Below, piece by piece: positions 1 to 5,592 of a stretch of 8,934 nucleotides of DNA. Within the stretch, counting starts at the first letter, position 1, and the number at the start of each line of letters is the position of its first letter. Source of the stretch: an uncultured Opitutia bacterium (lineage in GTDB: Bacteria; Verrucomicrobiota; Verrucomicrobiia; Opitutales; UBA953); the NCBI GenBank assembly GCA_903929325.1, contig CAIYUD010000005.1:1-8934 (forward strand), read 5' to 3'. A model generated the notes under the pieces. The model was given only the letters and a program-made list of their open reading frames with translations, was not told the DNA's origin and did not search any database. A program made the position numbers and the translations under genes.

Positions 1-250
1 AAACGACGCGCGCTGATCCGCTACTACGAAAGAGAATCGTGCCCTCGATTTGGTCGCCTTGTGGTGGCAGGGCCAATAGGTCGCGCTTAACAACAACCAG
101 TGCGCCTGAGCTAATAAGTTTTGGGACAATTTTCCGCAGCCGTTTATAAGCAACTTGGTCGGCGCCAATTTCGCGAGCAAGGTCTTCCAGGCGCATGGGC
201 GTGTACCCAGGCTTTGCCATCCGCTGGAGCATGATTTCCTCGGGCGTCAT
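1..250 (-). CDS. rnr: Ribonuclease R, N-terminal fragment (cut by window edge)
   Basis: Not given as a long ORF because only 83 codons lie inside the window. Reading the minus strand from the ATG at 250 gives an open frame that runs off the left edge. Residues about 1-60 resemble the winged-helix RNase R N-terminal domain (YTPMRLEDLAREIGAD, then a basic helix KRLRKIVPKLISSGAL). The next part, LLALPPQGDQIEGTILFRSS, matches the point where RNase R passes into its first cold-shock (OB) domain (E. coli: YALPERLDLVKGTV). RNase R is a processive 3'-5' exoribonuclease that degrades structured RNA in the cytoplasm. An in-frame TGA lies 18 bases upstream of the ATG, with no start codon between, so the start is well fixed. 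The Shine-Dalgarno sequence is weak. It lies downstream of nuoI on the same strand after about 200 bp and probably has its own promoter. The catalytic RNB domain is outside the window, so identification rests on the N-terminus alone. Confidence 0.8.
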   Translation of the reverse strand, partial: MTPEEIMLQRMAKPGYTPMRLEDLAREIGADQVAYKRLRKIVPKLISSGALVVVKRDLLALPPQGDQIEGTILFRSSGSARVV

Positions 251-376
251 CGTGACGAGTCCATCTCAGGCGAGAGGATAGTTAAGTAACCAGTGCTTTC
301 CGTACCAAGACAGAGACAGCGAATGGCGGGCAGGGGTTGAATGGGGCTACGGGGGAACAAAGAGGTAAGGGTATGG

Positions 377-391
377 CAGCTAAACAAGCTG
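377..391. repeat. Short inverted repeat (5-bp arms)
   Basis: CAGCT (377-381) and AGCTG (387-391) are perfect inverted repeats around a 5-base loop. This is the second small hairpin downstream of nuoI. No T-run follows on either strand. It could be chance or a transcript 3'-end structure. Confidence 0.35.
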
Positions 392-401
392 AGATCGACT
401 T

Positions 402-415
402 GCTACTGTCGTAGC
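402..415. repeat. Short inverted repeat downstream of nuoI
   Basis: GCTAC (402-406) and GTAGC (411-415) pair perfectly around a 4-base loop, which reads GACA on the minus strand. It lies 37 bases after the nuoI stop, where the nuoGHI transcript could end. The absence of a T-tract argues against a standard intrinsic terminator; a role in Rho-dependent ending or 3'-end protection is possible but unproven. Confidence 0.4.
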
Positions 416-451
416 GAGCCGCCGCTTAAGAGGGAAGGGGAAAGGGCGATT

Positions 452-997
452 TTAGTGATGTCCGCCTGCCTGACGCTCCGATTCAGCCTTTTTATGGTCC
501 CACTTGAAATGTGAATCGGGCAGGGTGCCGCCGAGTTCGTAGAGGCGTGCTTTATTATTAACCATCTCGGCGCGCGTAGTGCCCGTCATCGAATACTGGT
601 TCTGGAGCCAGATAGCTTCTTCAGGACAAACTTCTTGGCAGAGTCCGCAGTAGATACAGCGGAGCATATTGATTTCAAATTCCTTAGGCGCTTTCTCGAC
701 GTGCGCCGTCTCTGCGGTTGCAGGAATTTCTCCCGGCGTAATGCGAATAGCTTTAGGTGGGCAGATGAATTCGCAAAGCTGACAGGACACGCATTTTTCG
801 CGGCCATTCGGATCGCGGACTAATGTCGGCACGCCGCGGTAGCCCTTGGGAATGGTTGGACGTTGTTCAGGGTACTGTAGGGTGACCGATGGACGGAGAA
901 TATTGCGCCAAGTGACGCGTAAGCCGCCCAAGACTTGAGGCAGGTAAGTGCGTTCCCAAAAAGAGAGCGGACGACGTTCGAGAACTTTAACAGCCAT
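452..997 (-). CDS. nuoI: NADH-quinone oxidoreductase subunit I (2x[4Fe-4S] ferredoxin-like)
   Basis: NuoI (TYKY/Nqo9 family) carries electrons between the NuoG wire and cluster N2 in NuoB, on the cytoplasmic side next to the membrane. The 181-residue product has the two expected motifs: C69, C72, C75 with C79 followed by Pro, and C114, C117, C120 with C124 followed by Pro. These eight cysteines bind clusters N6a and N6b. The N-terminal stretch (about 10-50) with basic and aromatic residues is the usual amphipathic part that lies against NuoH, and YRGVPTLVRDPNGREKC is the family lead-in to the first cluster. The C-terminus is His-rich and ends in GGHH. The ATG at 997 lies 5 bp after the nuoH stop, with AGG about 11 bases upstream, so it is co-transcribed and probably coupled with nuoH. 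nuoJ, the common next gene, does not follow. Confidence 0.97.
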   Translation of the reverse strand: MAVKVLERRPLSFWERTYLPQVLGGLRVTWRNILRPSVTLQYPEQRPTIPKGYRGVPTLVRDPNGREKCVSCQLCEFICPPKAIRITPGEIPATAETAHVEKAPKEFEINMLRCIYCGLCQEVCPEEAIWLQNQYSMTGTTRAEMVNNKARLYELGGTLPDSHFKWDHKKAESERQAGGHH

Positions 998-1002
998 GAG
1001 GG

Positions 1003-2103
1003 TTAGCCTGCGAAGGCGTAGTAAATGAAGGTGAGCACAAGGTTAGCGACTGCAAGCGGGAGTAACACATTCCAGCCTAAGCGCATTACTTGGTCGTAAC
1101 GGAAGCGAGGGATTGTCCAGCGCACCCAGACGAAGAAGAAGAGGAATAGAACAAGTTTGGTAAAGAATGTGCCCAAGCCAATGAGTGTGGCGATAATCCC
1201 GGTCCCGACCTCTGGAATACCTGGCAGGATGTGCCAGCCGCCGAGGAACATAAGGATGAAGAGCGACGAGCCGATAATCATGTGGCCGTACTCAGCGACG
1301 AAGAAGAGACCGAATTTGAAAGCGCCGTATTCCGTGTGGAAGCCACCGACGAGATCGGTCTCCGATTCTGGCATGTCGAAGGGGTGGCGATTCGTTTCCG
1401 CAAAAATACACACCAAGAAGACCAACCCCGCGAGTGGTTGGCGGACAATATTCCATAGACCCTCTTGGCTGGCGACAATCGCTGTCAAATTAAGGCCGTG
1501 GTCGCTGCCGGGTGCGGAGGCAATGAGGAAGACAGGGAGAACGGCCAAGCCCATCGCCAATTCGTAAGAGATCAACTGAGCTGAACCGCGGACAGCACCG
1601 AGGAAGGAGAACTTGTTATTCGATGACCAGCCTGCGAGCGCGATGCCGTAAACGCCGAGCGAGCTGACGGCAAACATGAGAAGCACGCCCACATCTGCAC
1701 CCTTGCAAAGTGCGAGGGCAGTGCCGTCGGGCAATAGTGCGAATGGCAACATGGCAATCGTCGCGAGTGCGGGTGCGAGTGCGACGATGGGCGCGAGGAC
1801 GTAATAGATTTTACGCACATGCGATGGCATGGGCTCTTCCTTGAAAAGGAATTTACCACCATCGGCTGCGGGTTGAATGAAACCGCCCAAGCGAAGGAAG
1901 GGTCCGATGAGTGGAATCCAGGAAACGAACGGTAACGTCGTCCGGTTTGGTCCCAAGCGTCCCTGAATCCATGCGGAAGCTTTGCGCTCAAGAAGCACTG
2001 CATAGCCTGCGATGGTCATGACGATGCCGATGAGAATGACACCGCGCACGCCGACGAAGAGCAGGCCGGGCGAAGTCAAAAGATCGTTCAAAAGATTTTC
2101 CAT
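1003..2103 (-). CDS. nuoH: NADH-quinone oxidoreductase subunit H (membrane, quinone site)
   Basis: NuoH (ND1/Nqo8) is the membrane subunit that holds the quinone chamber and joins the peripheral arm to the proton-pumping arm. The 366-residue protein shows about eight hydrophobic spans (roughly 15-38, 100-125, 135-158, 175-197, 220-235, 262-292, 303-330, 345-364). Signature loops are present: ERKASAWIQGRLGPNR (39-54), QPAADGGKFLFKE (77-89), SSNNKFSFLGAVRGSAQLIS (160-179), the acidic loop AETNRHPFDMPESETDLVGG (235-254) and RWTIPRFRYDQ (328-338). The charged residues in these loops form the funnel thought to couple quinone reduction to pumping. Length is slightly above E. coli NuoH (325). The ATG at 2103 lies 3 bp after the nuoG stop, and nuoI starts 5 bp after its own stop, so G-H-I read as one transcript. 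Nothing appears broken. Confidence 0.97.
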   Translation of the reverse strand: MENLLNDLLTSPGLLFVGVRGVILIGIVMTIAGYAVLLERKASAWIQGRLGPNRTTLPFVSWIPLIGPFLRLGGFIQPAADGGKFLFKEEPMPSHVRKIYYVLAPIVALAPALATIAMLPFALLPDGTALALCKGADVGVLLMFAVSSLGVYGIALAGWSSNNKFSFLGAVRGSAQLISYELAMGLAVLPVFLIASAPGSDHGLNLTAIVASQEGLWNIVRQPLAGLVFLVCIFAETNRHPFDMPESETDLVGGFHTEYGAFKFGLFFVAEYGHMIIGSSLFILMFLGGWHILPGIPEVGTGIIATLIGLGTFFTKLVLFLFFFVWVRWTIPRFRYDQVMRLGWNVLLPLAVANLVLTFIYYAFAG

Positions 2104-2106
2104 GGC

Positions 2107-3789
2107 TTAGGCCTTGGTCGCAGGTGCGAACTTTAGAAGTTTACCTTCGGGGAACGAAAGGTTGGCCCAGGCTGAGCCATCAACAATCACGCCCTCGCTC
2201 GGCACCTTGCTCGGCGACAAGTCAGCGAGTGCAGGTTGCTTTGCTGCTAAGTCCTTCCAGAGCGAATCAGCATCAAAGGCCGCAGGCTGTCCGGTGACAG
2301 AGCCGAGGAGACGTGCCAATATGGCTACGTCGGGTAAAGTGCCGATAGGACCTGGGATTGCGCGGACGAAACTTTGGACGCGGAATTGGCAGTTCACGAA
2401 GTGACCACTGCGTTCAAAGACAGAGAGTGCGGGCAGAACGACTTCAGCCGCCTTGGCCGTCGCGTCGTTGTGTAAGCCGAGATACACCATGCGGACTTTG
2501 GCAAGTGTGGTGGCGTCGAGTCCAAGAGTGGTGACGTCTTCGCGACACACCAGCAGTGTGCGTACGCGGCCCGCATCAATGTCTGCCTTCAGTGCGGAAA
2601 GGTCGCGATCAGCAGCGCGGTTCGTTAAGCCAGCCAGTAAGGCGCCGCGGAAGTTTGGCGTACGATCTTCGGAGATAAGCAGGCCGTCCGCTGAACCAGC
2701 ACGCGCGGGCACGTAAGCTTTGGCTTGGGTGGCTTGAGCGAAGTGCGTTAGCAACCGTTGCTCTTCGATAGTTTGGTGTCCGGAGCCGACGACGCCGACA
2801 GCACCTGCCCGTAAAATTTCGCCGGCAGTTGTCAGAGCGCTTTCAAGATCTGCGGCTGCACCGCGTACCTGCGGGGCTGTGATGCGATGGGCGGCATCAA
2901 CTTCGCGTAAAATTTCGCGACCTGAGTCCGACATCCATGTATCATTCACGGCGTCATTGCGTCGTGGGGTGATGCGGTAAATCTTACCTTCACGTGACCA
3001 CACGGTTGTGTTTACGCCGGTGCTGGATTCGGTGCAAATGCTCGAGGTTTGCTTCAGGAACCAGACGCGCATCTTGAAGCGGAAGTCGGTACTGGTCAGC
3101 GCACCAACCGGGCAGATGTCGACCGTGTTGAGTGAATAGTTATTCGTGAGCTCGCGACCTGGGAAGCAAGTGAGCGTGTTGTACGAGCCGCGATTGACGA
3201 AGCCGAGGACAGGGTCTTTGGCCACTTCGTTACAGAAGCGTACGCAGCGTGAGCAAAGGATGCAGCGTTCGTCGTCGAGCGTGACGCGTGGTCCCAGCTT
3301 GGTGTGCTTGGGCTTCGCATTTTTCTCGTCAACGTAACGTGAATAGCCGCGACCGTATTCCGCAGAAAATTCTTGGAGTTTACACTCACCGGCTTGGTCG
3401 CAGATTGGGCAATCGAGTGGGTGATTGAGCAGTAACATTTCAGTCACGCCTTCGCGGCAGGCTTTGACTGTTGGAGAGTCTAGGCGGACATGTAGTCCAG
3501 GGGAGACATTGGTCGCGCAAGCGATGGCAGGTTTGGGCTGCCAACCAATCTTGGGCTTACCATTTTCCATGACCAATTCGTTGGTCGCGCGATCGCGTAA
3601 AGGTGACCCAAGTTCGACTAAGCACATCCGGCAGTTACCTGCGACGGTGAGCTTGGGGTGGTAACAGTAGTGAGGGACTTCCTTGCCAATCGAAGCGAGG
3701 GCATCGACCAAATTTGCACCCGCTGAAACTTGGTATTCGACGCCGTCGACGTTAAGGGCGACTAGGGAAGGTTTGTTGTCCGTAACCAT
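2107..3789 (-). CDS. nuoG: NADH-quinone oxidoreductase subunit G (FeS wire, short form)
   Basis: NuoG (Nqo3/75 kDa) carries the middle FeS chain of the peripheral arm. Numbering from the ATG at 3789 (560 residues), the ferredoxin domain has C42, C53, C56, C91 for [2Fe-2S] N1b. H123, C127, C130, C136 bind N5. C176, C179, C182 and C226 (before Pro) bind the next [4Fe-4S]. The N7 site is degenerate: C252 remains, but the other ligand positions are S255, V259 and S287. A shortened molybdopterin-oxidoreductase-like domain follows (about 300-490), far smaller than in E. coli NuoG (about 900 residues total), closer to the mitochondrial and Paracoccus type. The frame is open upstream to a TTG at 3810 with a GGTGA-like element before it. 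I prefer the ATG because the conserved part starts only about 8 residues later. nuoH follows after 3 bp. Upstream lies a divergent photolyase gene, so nuoG probably heads its own transcript. Confidence 0.95.
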   Translation of the reverse strand: MVTDNKPSLVALNVDGVEYQVSAGANLVDALASIGKEVPHYCYHPKLTVAGNCRMCLVELGSPLRDRATNELVMENGKPKIGWQPKPAIACATNVSPGLHVRLDSPTVKACREGVTEMLLLNHPLDCPICDQAGECKLQEFSAEYGRGYSRYVDEKNAKPKHTKLGPRVTLDDERCILCSRCVRFCNEVAKDPVLGFVNRGSYNTLTCFPGRELTNNYSLNTVDICPVGALTSTDFRFKMRVWFLKQTSSICTESSTGVNTTVWSREGKIYRITPRRNDAVNDTWMSDSGREILREVDAAHRITAPQVRGAAADLESALTTAGEILRAGAVGVVGSGHQTIEEQRLLTHFAQATQAKAYVPARAGSADGLLISEDRTPNFRGALLAGLTNRAADRDLSALKADIDAGRVRTLLVCREDVTTLGLDATTLAKVRMVYLGLHNDATAKAAEVVLPALSVFERSGHFVNCQFRVQSFVRAIPGPIGTLPDVAILARLLGSVTGQPAAFDADSLWKDLAAKQPALADLSPSKVPSEGVIVDGSAWANLSFPEGKLLKFAPATKA

Positions 3790-4039
3790 GAAACAGAAAG
3801 TTAATCGCAAGGTAGGTCACCCCCCATCTGCCGCAAGTGTGAAAGGATGTAAAAATCGACAGATTTTGAGGGGGTATGGCTCCGTTTGCTCGTTTAGGAC
3901 GGTGGTGCCGAATTTAAGCATATTTGGGTCTGCCGCGGCCGTTATTTCGCCCATTTGCAGGTGCCTTTATCACGCATGCAGAGAACTGCCTGTGATGCCG
4001 GGTGGTTTGCAATTCAGGTAAACCTTGGCAGGTTGTGGC
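3790..4039. promoter_or_regulatory. Divergent intergenic region, nuoG / photolyase
   Basis: This 250-bp gap lies between the start codons of nuoG (minus) and the photolyase (plus), so it must hold the promoter of the photolyase and most likely one for nuoGHI. Visible elements are an AT-rich perfect inverted repeat (3852-3867), a GC palindrome GCCGCGGC (3932-3939) and a small hairpin with GCAG/CTGC arms (3978-3989). No clear sigma70-type -35/-10 pair stands out on either strand, so the promoter assignment comes from the gene layout rather than from a recognised motif. Confidence 0.5.
3852..3867. repeat. AT-rich inverted repeat, possible operator
   Basis: AAAATC (3852-3857) and GATTTT (3862-3867) are perfect inverted arms around a 4-base spacer, GACA. 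The site lies 63 bp upstream of the nuoG ATG and about 170 bp upstream of the photolyase, in a position from which a dimeric regulator could act on either gene. It is not followed by a T-run beyond the arm itself and no gene ends here, so a terminator is unlikely. Confidence 0.4.
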
Positions 4040-5578
4040 ATGGCTTGCGTAAGGCTTATTTTAGGTGACCAAATCAACGAGTCGCACTCTTGGTTTCGTC
4101 AAGTTGATGAGCGGGTTCTCTATGTGATGATGGAGGTGCGGTCGGAGACCGACTACGTTCGGCACCACGCTCAAAAAGTTATCGGTATATTTGCAGCCAT
4201 GCGTCGTTTGGCGGAGCGCTTAGGTAAGGCCGGACACCGCGTGCGCTATTTCAAAATTGGCGATAAAGATAATCAGCACGCCTTCGCCGATAACTTACGA
4301 AGTGTTTTTAAAGAAGTGAAGGCGAGTCGTTTTGAGTATCAACAGCCTGATGAATATCGCGTCGACGAGGCACTCGACAGTTTTGCCCGTTCGTGCGACT
4401 TGCCGTTTGCGATGCAATCCTCGGAGCACTTTCTTGATGATCGCAAGGGCGTCGCTCAGCATTTTCAGCCTGAAGCAAAGCGGTGGTTGATGGAGTCCTA
4501 TTATCGTGTCGTCCGCAAGCGCTCGGGCTTGCTGATGGATAAAGACGGAGAACCGAAAGGCGGGAAGTGGAATTACGATCACGACAATCGTAAGCCCTGG
4601 AAAGGTGAACCAGCTGTTCCCAGGTCATGGGATATCGTTCACAACCATCAGACGTTATGGGCGGAGATTCAGGCAGCGGGTGTAAAAACTTTTGGTGAGC
4701 CTGCAGCAGCGAATTTTCCATGGCCGCAAGATCGCGCCGAGGCCTTAAAGCAACTGAAGGCATTTATTGAGTACGGGTTGCCAAATTTTGGTGACTACGA
4801 GGATGCGATGCACACGTCGTCGGATAGGCTATTCCATTCGCGCCTCTCTTTTGCGCTGAACGTTAAAATGTTATCTCCAAAAGAAGTAGCTGCTGCGGCG
4901 GTTGCTCGTCACGAAGCCAATCCTAAAGAAGTCTCTTTGGCTGCGACCGAAGGTTTCGTGCGCCAGATCATCGGCTGGCGGGAATACATCCGCGGCGTCT
5001 ATTGGGCGAAGATGCCGAGTTACCGGGAGGGTAATGGACTGAATCACCAAGCTCCCTTGCCCAGCTGGTTCTGGGACGGTCAAACCAAGATGAACTGTTT
5101 GCGTTGTTCGATTGGCCAATCGCTCTCGACCGCTTACGCGCACCACATTCAGCGGTTAATGGTGATTGGCTCTTTTTGTTTAACCGCGGGCGTCAATCCG
5201 CGCGCTGTCGAACAGTGGTTTTTAGGCGTGTACATTGATGCATTTGAATGGGTGGAGTTGCCGAATGTCATTGGGATGAGCCAGCACGCCGACAACGGAT
5301 TCTTGGCAAGTAAGCCGTATGTTTGTGCAGCCAGTTATGTCGGCAAGATGTCGAATTACTGCTCAGGCTGTACCTACGACCCGAAGGACAGGCTGGGTCC
5401 CAAGGCTTGCCCGCTGAATGCACTCTACTGGGATTTTTGGTTAAGACACCAAGAGCGCTTCGCCAACAATCCGCGGATTGGCATGGCGGTGCGACAGGCC
5501 ATGGCGATGAAGCCAGCGGAGAAAACTGCGATACGCAAGAAAGCCGACGAGCTCCGGCAGCAGATGGACTCTCTTTAA
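4040..5578 (+). CDS. FeS-containing (6-4) photolyase / prokaryotic cryptochrome (PhrB/CryPro family)
   Basis: Light-driven flavoprotein of the FeS-BCP/CryPro class (DPRP family), like Agrobacterium PhrB, which repairs (6-4) photoproducts, and Rhodobacter CryB. It has 512 residues from this ATG (PhrB 507). The N-terminal Rossmann antenna domain begins LILGDQ, with EVRSETDYVRHH (32-43) where PhrB has its lumazine-antenna region. The C-terminal FAD/FeS domain has VRQIIGWREYIRGVYW, AYAHHIQRLM and WVELPNVIGMSQ. Cysteines C353, C441, C444, C457 have exactly the spacing of the PhrB [4Fe-4S] ligands (350, 438, 441, 454). H368/H369 match the catalytic pair H365/H366. W345 and W393 match W342 and W390, but F394 replaces Tyr391. 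A TTG at 4025 is also in frame; the ATG is preferred because it gives the PhrB N-terminus exactly. It runs against all neighbours, and its stop is 14 bp from that of the rlmI-like gene. FAD and lumazine binding, and repair rather than signalling, are inferred. Confidence 0.93.
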   Translation: MACVRLILGDQINESHSWFRQVDERVLYVMMEVRSETDYVRHHAQKVIGIFAAMRRLAERLGKAGHRVRYFKIGDKDNQHAFADNLRSVFKEVKASRFEYQQPDEYRVDEALDSFARSCDLPFAMQSSEHFLDDRKGVAQHFQPEAKRWLMESYYRVVRKRSGLLMDKDGEPKGGKWNYDHDNRKPWKGEPAVPRSWDIVHNHQTLWAEIQAAGVKTFGEPAAANFPWPQDRAEALKQLKAFIEYGLPNFGDYEDAMHTSSDRLFHSRLSFALNVKMLSPKEVAAAAVARHEANPKEVSLAATEGFVRQIIGWREYIRGVYWAKMPSYREGNGLNHQAPLPSWFWDGQTKMNCLRCSIGQSLSTAYAHHIQRLMVIGSFCLTAGVNPRAVEQWFLGVYIDAFEWVELPNVIGMSQHADNGFLASKPYVCAASYVGKMSNYCSGCTYDPKDRLGPKACPLNALYWDFWLRHQERFANNPRIGMAVRQAMAMKPAEKTAIRKKADELRQQMDSL

Positions 5579-5592
5579 GTCTTAAACGTCAC

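Larger units (their letters stand above)
251..451. other. Intergenic region between nuoI and rnr
   Basis: About 200 bp separate the nuoI stop from the RNase R start. On the minus strand it begins with a C/T-rich tract (complement of 431-447) and then holds two short perfect inverted repeats (402-415 and 377-391). Neither is followed by a T-run, so a classical intrinsic terminator is not evident. It should contain the end of the nuo transcript and the promoter of rnr, but I see no convincing -35/-10 pair. A 13-codon reading frame on the plus strand (373-414) has a purine-rich Shine-Dalgarno-like stretch before it but no other support. Confidence 0.5.

Noticed and set aside
3790..3810. TTG start giving a NuoG seven residues longer
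   Set aside because: A GGTGA-like element precedes it, but the ATG at 3789 gives the usual short lead before the ferredoxin fold. Not fully excluded.
3683..4021. 112-codon plus-strand frame over the nuoG start and the intergenic gap
   Set aside because: Half of it is antisense to the conserved nuoG ferredoxin domain, and the rest has no recognisable motif, no good ribosome site and an unlikely composition.
4025..4039. TTG start giving a photolyase five residues longer
   Set aside because: The ATG at 4040 reproduces the PhrB N-terminus (start, four residues, then LILGDQ) exactly; the extra residues have no family counterpart. Not fully excluded.
4308..4763. 151-codon minus-strand frame inside the photolyase
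   Set aside because: Antisense to a gene with a full set of family motifs; the translation is low-complexity and has no domain I recognise.
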